A DNA stretch of 64,000 bases from Streptomyces sp. GESEQ-4 (GTDB lineage Bacteria; Actinomycetota; Actinomycetes; Streptomycetales; Streptomycetaceae), in the NCBI RefSeq assembly GCF_017948455.1, contig NZ_JAFFSU010000014.1, forward strand, positions 186,001 to 250,000, given 5' to 3'. The notes below the pieces were generated by a model. That model saw only the letters and a list, made by a program, of their open reading frames with translations, made no database searches and was not told the origin of the DNA. Shown piece after piece: positions 43,546-51,997 of the stretch. The position numbers and the translations under genes are program-made. Each line of letters begins with the position of its first letter. Position 1 is the first letter of the stretch.

Positions 43546-44136
43546 TCAGCGGTCGTCTACGTCACGTCCGCGCGGCCGATCTGCCGGGAATACGCCGTGC
43601 CCGTCCTGCCGGTCCTCCAGTTCCTTGACTAGGTCCTGCAGTTCCGAGCGGATCCAGTCCCGGGTCGCGACCTCGCCGAGGCCGATGCGCAGGGCGGCGA
43701 TCTCGCGGGTCAGATACTCGGTGTCGGCGATCGACCGCTCGTTCTGCCTGCGGTCCTGTTCGAGGTTGACCCGGTCGCGGTCGTCCTGCCGGTTCTGCGC
43801 GAGCAGGATCAGCGGCGCGGCATAGCTGGCCTGCAGCGACAGCATCAGCGTCAGGAAGATGAACGGGTACTCGTCGAAGCGCAGCACACTGGGCGCGGCC
43901 ACGTTCCACAGCACCCACATGATGATGGCGAACGTCATCCAGACGAGGAACCGCCCGGTGCCGAGGAAGCGCGCGATGCGCTCGCTCAGCCGCCCGAAGG
44001 CCTCCGGGTCCCACTCCGGCAGGACCCGGCGCCGGGGCGGGGCGGGCTGGTCGAGCCGGGGGTGGCGCGGCCGGGCGGCGGCCGTCGCGCCGGCGGGCGT
44101 GCGTTCACGGGTCGCGGTCTCGCGCTCAGGCACCAC
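43546..44136 (-). CDS. DUF1003 membrane protein
   Basis: 196 residues, GTG start (two consecutive GTGs at 44136 and 44133) overlapping the end of the upstream gene by 11 bases. A polar N-terminus is followed by two membrane helices (FLVWMTFAIIMWVLWNVA and FIFLTLMLSLQASYAAPLIL) and then a hydrophilic coiled-coil-like region (QNRQDDRDRVNLEQDRRQNE) typical of DUF1003. Function unknown. Its coupling to the MgtE_N/CBS gene suggests the two act together, perhaps in cation homeostasis. Confidence 0.9.
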   Translation of the reverse strand: MVPERETATRERTPAGATAAARPRHPRLDQPAPPRRRVLPEWDPEAFGRLSERIARFLGTGRFLVWMTFAIIMWVLWNVAAPSVLRFDEYPFIFLTLMLSLQASYAAPLILLAQNRQDDRDRVNLEQDRRQNERSIADTEYLTREIAALRIGLGEVATRDWIRSELQDLVKELEDRQDGHGVFPADRPRGRDVDDR

Positions 44137-45412
44137 TCGTCCCCACCCCCTCGTCGAGGTCGTCGAACTCCGACTCCCGCCAGTCGTCGGGCAGCATGTG
44201 GTCGAGTACGTCGTCCACGGTCACCGCGCCGAGCAGCGACCCCGACTCGTCGACGACGGGCGCCGCGACCATGTCGTACGTCGCGAAGAACCCGGCGACG
44301 AGGGGCAGCGCCGCGTCCGGGGCGAGCGGTTGCAGGTCGTCGTCGACGAGCGAGCTGACCAGGGTGTACGGCGGGTCGCGCAGCAGGCGCTGGAAGTGGA
44401 CCGTGCCGAGGTACTTGCCGGTCGGGGTCTCGTCGGGCGGGCGGCAGACGTACACCTGGGCGGCGAGCGCGGGGGAGAGGTCAGGGTTGCGGACGCGGGC
44501 GAGGGCGTCGGCGACGGTGGAGTCGGGACGGAGGATGATCGGCTCGGTGGTCATCAGACCGCCCGCCGTGCGCTCCTCGTACGCCATCAGACGCCGTACG
44601 TCGGCCGCCTCGGCGGGCTGCATCAGACCCAGCAGCCGCTCCTTCTCCTCCTCCGGCAGCTCGCCCAGCAGGTCGGCCGCGTCGTCCGGGTCCATCGCCT
44701 CCAGGACATCCGCCGCGCGCTCCTCCTTCAGCTTGCCGAGGATCTCGATCTGGTCGTCCTCGGGGAGTTCTTCGAGTACGTCGGCGAGGCGGTCGTCGTC
44801 GAGGGCGGCGGCGACCTCCGCGCGCCGTTTGGGGGAGAGGTGGTGGAGCACATTCGCGAGGTCGGCGGGGCGCAGCTGCTCGAAGGTGGCGAGGAGGCTC
44901 TCGGCGCCCTGTCCGTGCTCCTCCAGGGAGAATCCGGTGACGTGGGACCACTCCACGGTCAGCGTCTCGCCCTTGGCCCGCCGGAAGGCGCCGCCCTTCT
45001 TTCCCTTGCGCACGAACACCCGGCCGATCTCCCAGTCCCGACGCGCCGGCAACTGCTGCACCGACACGTCGAGCACCGTGACCTCCTCGCCGGTCTCCGC
45101 CAGCGTCACGCGCCGGTCGAGCAACTCGCCGAAGACCAGCCGCTCGGTGGGCCGCTGCTCGAAGCGCCGGACGTTGAGCACACCGGTGGTGATGACCTGG
45201 CCGGACTCGATGCCGGTGACGCGGGTCATGGGCAGGAAGATGCGGCGGCGGGTGGCGAGTTCGACGACCAGTCCGAGCACCCGGGGCGGACGCCGCCCGA
45301 CACGCAGCACGACGACGAGATCGCGTACCCGCCCGACCTGATCGCCGGCCGGATCGAACACGGCGACGCCGGAGAGGTGCGAGACGAAGATCCGGGGGGC
45401 GCCGGCTGCCAT
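44126..45412 (-). CDS. MgtE N-terminal/CBS-domain protein lacking the channel domain
   Basis: 428 residues. The ATG at 45412 has GAAGGAGG 7 nt upstream and is preferred over a GTG at 45475. It starts with a PRC-barrel-like segment (VAVFDPAGDQVGRVRDLVVV), then the MgtE_N superhelix (ADLANVLHHLSPKRRAEVAA and related repeats) and two CBS domains ending with DYxxAAPVVDESGSLLGAVT. The transmembrane MgtE channel is absent, so it cannot itself transport magnesium; it looks like a stand-alone Mg/nucleotide sensor. It overlaps the DUF1003 gene. Confidence 0.9.
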   Translation of the reverse strand: MAAGAPRIFVSHLSGVAVFDPAGDQVGRVRDLVVVLRVGRRPPRVLGLVVELATRRRIFLPMTRVTGIESGQVITTGVLNVRRFEQRPTERLVFGELLDRRVTLAETGEEVTVLDVSVQQLPARRDWEIGRVFVRKGKKGGAFRRAKGETLTVEWSHVTGFSLEEHGQGAESLLATFEQLRPADLANVLHHLSPKRRAEVAAALDDDRLADVLEELPEDDQIEILGKLKEERAADVLEAMDPDDAADLLGELPEEEKERLLGLMQPAEAADVRRLMAYEERTAGGLMTTEPIILRPDSTVADALARVRNPDLSPALAAQVYVCRPPDETPTGKYLGTVHFQRLLRDPPYTLVSSLVDDDLQPLAPDAALPLVAGFFATYDMVAAPVVDESGSLLGAVTVDDVLDHMLPDDWRESEFDDLDEGVGTSGA

Positions 45413-45638
45413 GGCTGCGCCTCCTTCTCGTACGGGTTGCTGCGTCTGTTCCGAAGTGTCGTACAGGTTGCTCACACATGTTCTGAATTGCCCGCTCGAA
45501 CGGCCTTCAGGCTAGCCCGTCCCGATCGGGTCCGCCCTGGTGAGCGGTCCGGACGGACTGGCTCCGCCGGCTCCGCCCGGCCCCGGTACTCTGCGGTACG
45601 CCGCTGAAGGAACCCTCGTCAGAAAGGCAGCCGCACCT

Positions 45639-46400
45639 GTGACTGCGATTCCCCAGGGCCGTACCCGCAGGGCCACGCTGGTGGGCGCGATGTGCGCCCT
45701 GGCCGTGACGGGCACGGCGGCGCTGACGGGATGCAGCGAGGACCCCGACGCGGGCACGAACGGGGTCGGCAAGCTGCCGGCCGACAAGATCCAGAGCAGG
45801 ACCCGCACGGCCGCGGAGTCCGCCACCGCGGTGCACCTCTCCGGAACAGTGGTCACCAGCGGACGCACTTACAAACTCGACATGCGCCTGAAGTCCGACG
45901 GCGGCTCGGGCGAGGTCACCGCCGAGGGGACGACGTTCCGCCTGCTGCGGATCGGTGAGCAGCTGTTCCTGAAGGCGGACGCGGAGTTCTGGCATCCCGA
46001 GCATGGCAAGGGCGACGCATCCGACGAGAGCGACGCGGCCGCCGCCGACAAGCTCGAGGGCAAGTATGTGAAGGTGCCCCAGGGCGACCCCTCGTACAAG
46101 AAGTTCAGCGGCTTCACCGACAAGGACGTCCTCCTCGACGGCCTGCTGACCCTGCACGGCACCCTGGAGACCGACGGGCACCACGAGGAGTTCGGCACCC
46201 GCACCATCCGCATCGCCGGCGACAAGGGCTCCGGCGGCACGCTCGACGTCTCCTTGGAGGGCCGGCCGTATCCCCTCCGCCTAGTCCGCGCGGGCAGCGC
46301 CGGCACCCTGCTCTTCACGGAATGGGGCAAGGACTTCAAGATCGAGGAACCGAAGCAGGACGAGACGGTGGACTACGGCAAGGCGTTGCCGGCGTCGTAA
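45639..46400 (+). CDS. Secreted lipoprotein (LppX/LprAFG-like)
   Basis: 253 residues from the GTG at 45639. Signal peptide with lipobox LTGC, lipid on Cys32. The mature domain (IQSRTRTAAESATAVHLSGT, YKLDMRLKSDGGSGEVTAEG, FRLLRIGEQLFLKADAEFW) resembles the LolA-like fold of mycobacterial LppX/LprG lipoproteins, which carry lipids across the cell envelope. That functional transfer is inference. Ends 7 bp from the convergent gene. Confidence 0.85.
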   Translation: MTAIPQGRTRRATLVGAMCALAVTGTAALTGCSEDPDAGTNGVGKLPADKIQSRTRTAAESATAVHLSGTVVTSGRTYKLDMRLKSDGGSGEVTAEGTTFRLLRIGEQLFLKADAEFWHPEHGKGDASDESDAAAADKLEGKYVKVPQGDPSYKKFSGFTDKDVLLDGLLTLHGTLETDGHHEEFGTRTIRIAGDKGSGGTLDVSLEGRPYPLRLVRAGSAGTLLFTEWGKDFKIEEPKQDETVDYGKALPAS

Positions 46401-46407
46401 CCCATGC

Positions 46408-46920
46408 CTACTTCTTCTTCCGCCTCTTCATGAGCAGACGCGGCAGGCCCGCCGGCATCGGCTGACGCGTGGTCGCCGAGGTCGGCAGCGGCGCCGCCGC
46501 CTGGTTGTCGTCGGGCAGCGACGCCGTCGTCCCCGTCGGCTCGAGCCGCACCACGCGGCACTCCCGAGCCCACCGCTGAGGCATCGCCTCTCCGTCGGGC
46601 GCGTTCAGCCGCTTGCCCTTGAGCTCGGCGACCGTGGCGTCCCACTGCTCGGACCCCGGCGACAGCTCGACGACCTTCGCCGCCCAGGAGACCAGCCGAC
46701 CGCCCTTGTCCTTGCTGCGGACGGTCACTTCGGCGGCGGCCCCGTCGGCCAGCCCCGGCAACGGCTGCTCACCCGGCCCGTCGCCGACCAGACACGCCGC
46801 ACCCTCGTGCCACACATGCCACAGCGCCCGGCCCGGCCCGCCGGGTCCCTTGACCCAGACGAGCCCGGACTTCTTGGTGGCCTCCTCGACGAGGGCCTGC
46901 TCGAGCAGCTCACGTGTCAT
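46408..46920 (-). CDS. Conserved hypothetical protein downstream of corA
   Basis: 170 residues from the ATG at 46920. A GTG at 46947 overlapping the corA stop (GTGA) would add nine residues and would be coupled. The first 120 residues form a globular domain (KSGLVWVKGPGGPGRALWHV and HEGAACLVGDGPGEQPLPGL), then a proline-rich linker and a very basic C-terminus (LLMKRRKKK). Unknown function; I recall relatives in most Streptomyces. Confidence 0.8.
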   Translation of the reverse strand: MTRELLEQALVEEATKKSGLVWVKGPGGPGRALWHVWHEGAACLVGDGPGEQPLPGLADGAAAEVTVRSKDKGGRLVSWAAKVVELSPGSEQWDATVAELKGKRLNAPDGEAMPQRWARECRVVRLEPTGTTASLPDDNQAAAPLPTSATTRQPMPAGLPRLLMKRRKKK

Positions 46921-46943
46921 GAGCCCAGCGTAGCCAGCGCCGC

Positions 46944-48059
46944 TCACAGCCAGCCGTTGCGCTTCAGGGTGCGGTGGATGCCGAAGCAGATGGCGACGGT
47001 GATGGTGAGGACCATCGGGTAGCCGAACTTCCAGCGCAGCTCGGGCATGTAGTCGAAGTTCATGCCGTACACACCACAGACCATCGTCGGTACGGCGATG
47101 ATGGCCGCCCAGGACGTGATCTTGCGCATGTCCTCGTTCTGCGCGACGGACGCCTGCGCGAGGTTGGCCTGGAGGATCGAGTTGAGCAGCTCGTCGAAGC
47201 CGACGACCTGCTCCTGCACCCGGGCCAGGTGGTCGGCGACGTCCCGGAAGTACTTCTGGATGTCGGGGTCGATCAGCCGCATCGGCCGCTCGGAGAGCAG
47301 CAGCATGGGACGCAGCAGCGGCGCGACGGCCCGCTTGAACTCCAGCACCTCACGCTTGAGTTGGTAGATCCGCCCGGCGTCCGTGCCGCGCGGGCTGCCC
47401 TTGCGGCCCGGCGAGAAGACCTCGGTCTCGACCTCGTCGATGTCGTCCTGCACGGCGTCGGCGACCGCGACATACCCGTCGACCACATGGTCGGCGATCG
47501 CGTGCAGCACCGCCGAGGGGCCCTTGGCGAGCAGCTCGGGATCGTCCTGCAGCCGGTGCCGCAGGGCCCGCAGCGAGCCCTGCCCACCGTGCCGGACGGT
47601 GATGAAGAAGTCCCGTCCGGTGAAGCACATGACCTCGCCGGTCTCCACGATCTCGCTGTTGGCGGTGAGCTGGTCGTGCTCGATGTAGTGGATGGTCTTG
47701 AAGACGGTGAACAGGGAGTCGTCGTAGCGCTCCAGCTTGGGCCGCTGATGGGCCTGGACGGCGTCCTCGACGGCCAGCGGGTGCAGCCCGAACTCGCTTG
47801 CGATACCGGAGAATTCGGCTTCGGTGGGCTCGTGCAGCCCGATCCAGACGAAGCCCCCGTCGCGCCGCACCAGACGCATCGCCTCGTGCGGGGTGAGCGG
47901 CGTCGGGGTCTGGACGCGGGCGCCGTCGCGGTAGATGGCGCAGTCGATCACGGCCGAGGGCGTCGACGGGTCGCGCGTCGTGTCGTACCCGGCGGTGTCC
48001 TTGCGGAGCGACGGACGGGACGGACGGACGGCGGCACGCAGGTCGCGGATCATCGACAT
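46944..48059 (-). CDS. corA: CorA family magnesium/cobalt transporter
   Basis: 371 residues from the ATG at 48059 (AAGGAG upstream). The large N-terminal cytoplasmic domain (FVWIGLHEPTEAEFSGIASE, HPLAVEDAVQAHQRPKLERY) precedes two C-terminal helices with the pore signature YGMNF and a final basic NGWL end. It mediates passive Mg2+ influx as a homopentamer. The gene is close to the MgtE sensory fragment. An in-frame extension upstream of 48059 is non-coding. Confidence 0.93.
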   Translation of the reverse strand: MSMIRDLRAAVRPSRPSLRKDTAGYDTTRDPSTPSAVIDCAIYRDGARVQTPTPLTPHEAMRLVRRDGGFVWIGLHEPTEAEFSGIASEFGLHPLAVEDAVQAHQRPKLERYDDSLFTVFKTIHYIEHDQLTANSEIVETGEVMCFTGRDFFITVRHGGQGSLRALRHRLQDDPELLAKGPSAVLHAIADHVVDGYVAVADAVQDDIDEVETEVFSPGRKGSPRGTDAGRIYQLKREVLEFKRAVAPLLRPMLLLSERPMRLIDPDIQKYFRDVADHLARVQEQVVGFDELLNSILQANLAQASVAQNEDMRKITSWAAIIAVPTMVCGVYGMNFDYMPELRWKFGYPMVLTITVAICFGIHRTLKRNGWL

Positions 48060-48525
48060 GGCAGGCTCCTTCGCGGTCAGGCAGCGAAAGGCTCCGACGA
48101 GGGGTGGAACTACCCGGAATGGGGACGTCCTGACTTCACATGTTTGGCACGTCCACAAAGCGGGGAGCACCGCACCATCGCGGTGGTGAGCTTCGCTACT
48201 GATTCAGCTACTGCTGCGGGACAGACAGATCAGGCAATACGAAACGAAGGCTCTTCCGCGGTGAAGAAGGTGCGAGAGGTGGCGGCCGGCTAGAGAAGCA
48301 GAGCGGCTACGTCAGCGGCGGGAAGAGCGGGTGCTACTGCACGGTCGACTTCGATCCATTGCAGCCCCACCTCCTCCGGCCGGTCCCTCGTAAGGGAGTG
48401 TCGTCGGCGTCGGGACTCGATCGCGACGCCGCAGCGTGCTGCCCCGAACCTCGGGCAAGAGTATCAGCCGACTGAAGTGTCAAGGTGCTCGTTTGCCCGG
48501 TCCTGACGAGTTCTATGCTCACCGC
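48060..48525. other. Long AT-richer intergenic region between corA and SUFU-domain genes
   Basis: 466 bp. A short frame at 48186-48293 (GTG start, about 35 codons) has poor third-position GC and no ribosome site, so I do not call it. From 48390 to 48480 there are small hairpins (GGCGTCG-N9-CGACGCC and GCCCCGA-ACC-TCGGGC) of unknown role. No tRNA or known riboswitch was recognised. The leaderless -10 of the next gene is at its right end. Confidence 0.4.
48514..48519 (+). promoter_or_regulatory. Candidate leaderless -10 box (SUFU-domain gene)
   Basis: TATGCT, 6 nt, ATG at 48526. Confidence 0.5.
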
Positions 48526-49110
48526 ATGGTTGATGTTCTTCCTCTGGTCGAGGCCCGGTTGTGCACCGCGCTGGGCGAACCGGACGCACGCGCCGCGGTC
48601 ACCTTCATCGGTACCGACCGCATCGAGGTGCTGCGTTTCCAGCAGGACGACATCGTCCGCTACGCCACGCTCGGCATGTCCGCGCACCCCATGACGGACC
48701 CCACCGCGGTCCTCGCCGACCCGGTCAAGGGCCCCCGCGCCGAGCTGGTCCTCTCCGTACGGTCCGGGCTCGCCGACACCGACAAGGTGCTCCGCCCGCT
48801 CGCGGTCCTTGCCGCCTCTCCGCAGGTGGAGGGCCTGATCGTGGCTCCCGGCGCGTCCCTGGACGTCGGCGATCCCCTCTGGCCCGGCGCTCCCTTCACC
48901 TCGGTCCTGGTCGCCGAGCCCGGCGGCCTGGTCGAGGACCTGGACCTCGACGAGCCGATGGACCCCGTCCAGTTCCTGCCGCTGCTCCCCATGACGCCGA
49001 ACGAGGCCGCCTGGAAGCGCGTGCACGGCGCCCAGGCCCTTCAGGAGCGCTGGCTGGCGAACGGGACGGATCTGCGGGATCCGTCCCGCAGATCCGTCGC
49101 GCTGGACTGA
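48526..49110 (+). CDS. Suppressor-of-fused (SUFU)-domain protein
   Basis: 194 residues from the ATG at 48526. The pattern TFIGTDRIEVLRFQQDDIVR ... YATLGMSAHPM, RAELVLSVRSG and FLPLLPMTPNEAAWKRVHGA matches bacterial SUFU domains, which occur widely as immunity-like or regulatory proteins of unknown biochemistry. The start is supported by TATGCT 6 nt upstream with no ribosome site (leaderless). An extension upstream is in the AT-rich gap and rejected. Confidence 0.87.
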   Translation: MVDVLPLVEARLCTALGEPDARAAVTFIGTDRIEVLRFQQDDIVRYATLGMSAHPMTDPTAVLADPVKGPRAELVLSVRSGLADTDKVLRPLAVLAASPQVEGLIVAPGASLDVGDPLWPGAPFTSVLVAEPGGLVEDLDLDEPMDPVQFLPLLPMTPNEAAWKRVHGAQALQERWLANGTDLRDPSRRSVALD

Positions 49111-49274
49111 CCGCCCGAGTGACCCATCTCACCAACCGGTCGTCGCGAGGGGTCAGTTGGCGAACACGGCGACCCCGTCGTGCAGGCGTCGGCTGCGGTG
49201 TGGTCGCACCTCGTTCCGGCCGGACGGGTGATCGTCCTTGACGTGGCGGAGCAGGGGTAGGACCGTGGGGCCCT

Positions 49275-49916
49275 ATGAGGGGCGAACCCAGTTGCCCGAA
49301 GTGTGGTGGCCGGGTCAGGGCTCCCGGACTCTTCGCCGATTCCTGGCAGTGCGATGAGCACGGCACCGTGCATCCGCTGCAGCCCGTGATCCCGCCCAGC
49401 GTCGAGGCCCTCAGCGTGGTGGTGCACCGCACGCACGTACCCGTGTGGATGCCGTGGCCGCTTCCGGTCGGCTGGCTCTTCACCGGTGTCGGCTGCGCGG
49501 GCGACGACCGCAGCGGGGGGCGTGCGACGGCCGTGGCGTGCTCGGGGCCGGGGCCGCTCGGCGGCATGGGTGAGTTGATTCTGGTCGCCGAGGAGCTCGG
49601 TGTCGGGCTCGGTGCGCGGTACGCGGGGATCGACGGGCCCGATCCGGGGCCGTACATGAACGTCGAGAAGCCGCCGCAGGCGAAAGTGCTGGCCGCGGGG
49701 CGGCCTACGCCGCTGTGGCATGTCGCCGGGGCACCCGATGACCGTGCGGTCTTTGCGGGTGAGGCGCGGGGGCTGTGGCTGTGGGCGGTGGTGTGGCCCG
49801 AGCAGTCGGGGCTGCTGATGTATGACGAGCTGGTGCTTACGGATTTGCGGGATGCGGGGGCTGAGGTGGACCTGGTTCCCTGCGGAGCGTTGTCGCCGCG
49901 CTTGCTTGAGCCGTAG
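49275..49916 (+). CDS. Zinc-ribbon hypothetical protein (possibly DUF6758)
   Basis: 213 residues. The N-terminus carries a zinc-ribbon CPKCGG with partners CDEH about 15 residues on, then a larger domain with VWMPWPLPVGWLFTGVGCAG, GMGELILVAEELGVGLGARY and GLWLWAVVWPEQSGLLMYDE. No signal peptide. The family name is from memory. Co-directional with the SUFU and PHP genes. Ends before repeat copy D. Confidence 0.82.
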   Translation: MRGEPSCPKCGGRVRAPGLFADSWQCDEHGTVHPLQPVIPPSVEALSVVVHRTHVPVWMPWPLPVGWLFTGVGCAGDDRSGGRATAVACSGPGPLGGMGELILVAEELGVGLGARYAGIDGPDPGPYMNVEKPPQAKVLAAGRPTPLWHVAGAPDDRAVFAGEARGLWLWAVVWPEQSGLLMYDELVLTDLRDAGAEVDLVPCGALSPRLLEP

Positions 49917-49947
49917 CGCCCAGTAGCTCGGGGGGTGCTGATCGTTG

Positions 49948-49994
49948 GCGGGTGCGGGTTCGTTGTGGCTTGTCGCGCAGTTCCCCGCGCCCCT
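49948..49994 (-). repeat. Dispersed intergenic repeat, copy D
   Basis: Reverse orientation; GTCGCGCAGTTCCCCGCGCC core with GCGGGTGCGGGTTCGTTGTG flank, nearly identical to copy C. The only copy between genes pointing the same way. Confidence 0.85.
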
Positions 49995-50060
49995 GGGTGG
50001 GTGACGCAGCCGTTAGTCTGAGGTGTCCCCTTCGCACCATCACCCGCTGGAGTTCGCGTC

Positions 50061-50921
50061 TTGCGAATAGATCTGCATACCCACTCCACGGCTTCCGATG
50101 GCACCGATACCCCCGCTGAGCTGGTGCGGAATGCTGCCGCTGCTGGGCTGGATGTTGTCGCGCTGACCGATCACGACACCACTCGGGGGTATGCCGAGGC
50201 GATCGCCGCGCTGCCGGAGGGGTTGAGGCTTGTCACCGGGGCCGAGCTGTCGTGTCGTATCGACGGGGTGAGCATGCACATGCTGGCCTATCTGTTCGAT
50301 CCCGAGGAGCCGGCGCTGCTGGCTGAGCGGGAGCTGGTGCGGGACGATCGGGTGCCGCGGGCCAAGGGCATGGTCGGGAAGCTGAACGAGCTGGGCGTGG
50401 CGGTGACGTGGGAGCAGGTCGAGCGGATCGCCGGTGGCGGGTCCGTGGGGCGGCCGCATGTGGCCTCCGCGCTGGTGGAGCTGGGCGTCGTACCGACCGT
50501 GGGGGACGCCTTCACGCGGGACTGGCTGGCGGACGGCGGCCGGGCGTACGTCGAGAAGCACGAGACCGACCCCTTCGAGGCGATCCGGCTGATCAAGGCG
50601 GCGGGCGGGGTCGCGGTGTTCGCGCATCCGGCGGCCAGCAAGCGGGGGCGCACCGTGCCGGAGTCCGCGATCGCCGAGATGGCCGCCGCGGGCCTCGACG
50701 GTATCGAGGTCGACCACATGGACCACGACCCACAGGCGCGTGAGCGGCTGCGGGGGCTGGGGAAGGAGCTGGGGCTGCTGACCACCGGCTCCAGCGACTA
50801 CCACGGCAGCCGGAAGACCGTTCTGCTCGGCGAGTACACGACGGATCCCGAGGTGTACGGGGAGATCACGCGGCGGGCGACCGGGGCGTTCCCGGTGCCG
50901 GGGGCCGGCGGAGCACGCTGA
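50061..50921 (+). CDS. PHP-domain metal-dependent phosphoesterase
   Basis: 286 residues with a TTG start 8 nt after GGAG. Metal ligands of the PHP fold are visible: DLHTHSTASDG, LTDHDT, GAELSC, FAHPAA and SSDYHGS. Related proteins include the RNase AM/YciV type nucleotide phosphoesterases; the substrate is not determinable here. The MarC gene follows 46 bp downstream. Confidence 0.9.
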   Translation: MRIDLHTHSTASDGTDTPAELVRNAAAAGLDVVALTDHDTTRGYAEAIAALPEGLRLVTGAELSCRIDGVSMHMLAYLFDPEEPALLAERELVRDDRVPRAKGMVGKLNELGVAVTWEQVERIAGGGSVGRPHVASALVELGVVPTVGDAFTRDWLADGGRAYVEKHETDPFEAIRLIKAAGGVAVFAHPAASKRGRTVPESAIAEMAAAGLDGIEVDHMDHDPQARERLRGLGKELGLLTTGSSDYHGSRKTVLLGEYTTDPEVYGEITRRATGAFPVPGAGGAR

Positions 50922-50967
50922 GACTCACCGCACGCTCCCCCGTCACTCTCTCTCGCAAGGCTCACCC

Positions 50968-51573
50968 ATGTTCGACGTCGCTGTCTTCGGCTCTCTCTTC
51001 CTCACCCTGTTCGTCATCATGGATCCCCCTGGGATCACCCCGATCTTCCTGGCACTGACCTCCGGCCGTCCGGCGAAGGTGCAGAAGCGGATGGCCTTCC
51101 AGGCCGTCTGTGTCGCCGGTGGTGTGATCGCCGTGTTCGGGCTGCTGGGGCATCAGATCCTCGACTATCTGCATGTCTCCGTCCCCGCGCTGATGATCGC
51201 GGGCGGGCTGCTGCTTCTGCTGATCGCGCTCGACCTGCTCACCGGCAAGACGGACGAGCCGAAGCAGACCAAGGACGTGAACGTGGCGCTCGTACCGCTG
51301 GGCATGCCGTTGCTCGCCGGGCCCGGTGCGATCGTCTCCGTCATCCTCGCCGTGCAGAAGGCCGACAGCGTCGCCACGCAGGTGTCGGTGTGGATGGCGA
51401 TCCTGGCCATCCATGTCGTGCTGTGGCTGGTGATGCGGTACTCGCTGCTGATCATCCGGGTCATCAAGGACGGCGGCGTGGTCCTGGTGACACGGCTCGC
51501 GGGCATGATGCTGTCCGCGATCGCCGTGCAGCAGATCATCAACGGGGTCACCCTGGTGATCCAGGGGAGCTGA
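50968..51573 (+). CDS. MarC-family membrane protein
   Basis: 201 residues with six hydrophobic segments; LFLTLFVIMDPPGITPIFLA is the characteristic first region, then LLGHQILDYLHVSVPALMIAGG and LGMPLLAGPGAIVSVIL. The family has no proven function (not antibiotic resistance despite the name). Terminator downstream. Confidence 0.9.
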   Translation: MFDVAVFGSLFLTLFVIMDPPGITPIFLALTSGRPAKVQKRMAFQAVCVAGGVIAVFGLLGHQILDYLHVSVPALMIAGGLLLLLIALDLLTGKTDEPKQTKDVNVALVPLGMPLLAGPGAIVSVILAVQKADSVATQVSVWMAILAIHVVLWLVMRYSLLIIRVIKDGGVVLVTRLAGMMLSAIAVQQIINGVTLVIQGS

Positions 51574-51587
51574 ACCCGCGCAAGCGC

Positions 51588-51626
51588 AGAGCCCCCGCCC
51601 GGCGTCGGTGCCGGGGCGGGGGCTCT
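51588..51626. terminator. Terminator between marC-type gene and convergent small gene
   Basis: Perfect 13-bp GC-rich stem (51588-51600 with 51614-51626) and 13-nt loop, 15 bases after the stop. Confidence 0.8.
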
Positions 51627-51652
51627 GAAGCTTCTGCGGTGATCCGCGTCTG

Positions 51653-51805
51653 TTACGAGGCCGTGGTGTCGGCCGGACGGATCCACAGCCGCTGGCCTAT
51701 GGCGGCGGCCTGCTGAACGATCCGGTTGACGGAGGCGGCGTCCACAACGGTGGTGTCCACGGGCGTGCCGTCGACGTCGTCGAGTCGCATGATCTCGAAG
51801 CGCAT
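51653..51805 (-). CDS. Conserved 50-residue protein
   Basis: A short gene: MRFEIMRLDDVDGTPVDTTV ... ending in IRPADTTAS. The ATG at 51805 has an excellent ribosome site (GAAGGGAG, 5-6 nt), third positions are almost all G or C, and a terminator lies just past the stop. Predicted beta hairpin then one helix (AASVNRIVQQAAAIG). No known function. Divergent from the NYN gene across an AT-rich gap. Confidence 0.8.
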   Translation of the reverse strand: MRFEIMRLDDVDGTPVDTTVVDAASVNRIVQQAAAIGQRLWIRPADTTAS

Positions 51806-51984
51806 GGCTTCTCCCTTCGTCTGGTCATCCTCCTGAGGAGAATTGCTGTACGTCTCTAGTCAACGAGCTGCGTGTTACAAACATTCCCTACGCTAAAGAA
51901 ATTTTTCGAACGGCTAACTACTGCCCGGTATAGGAGACTTCGGAGACCCTTTGGGACCGGTTGTGTTCACAGCGTGACCGCCGG

Positions 51985-51990
51985 GACAAT
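51985..51990 (+). promoter_or_regulatory. Candidate promoter of the NYN gene (leaderless)
   Basis: GACAAT here with TTGTGT at 51961-51966 (18-bp spacer) puts the transcription start at about the ATG at 51998, 7 nt after the box. Confidence 0.45.
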
Positions 51991-51997
51991 GGAGGCG

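Noticed and set aside
48106..48129. GGAAC ... CGTC resembling an ECF promoter upstream of corA
   Set aside because: The spacing is two bases shorter than in the good example before the sigma gene, and it points away from corA.
48186..48293. Short GTG-start frame of about 35 codons
   Set aside because: Third positions are AT-rich, there is no ribosome site, and it ends abruptly; not typical of Streptomyces genes.
48340..48470. Possible tRNA or RNase P-like structure
   Set aside because: No T-loop with a pairing stem and no acceptor stem could be found; the TTCGATCC stretch has no complementary flanks.
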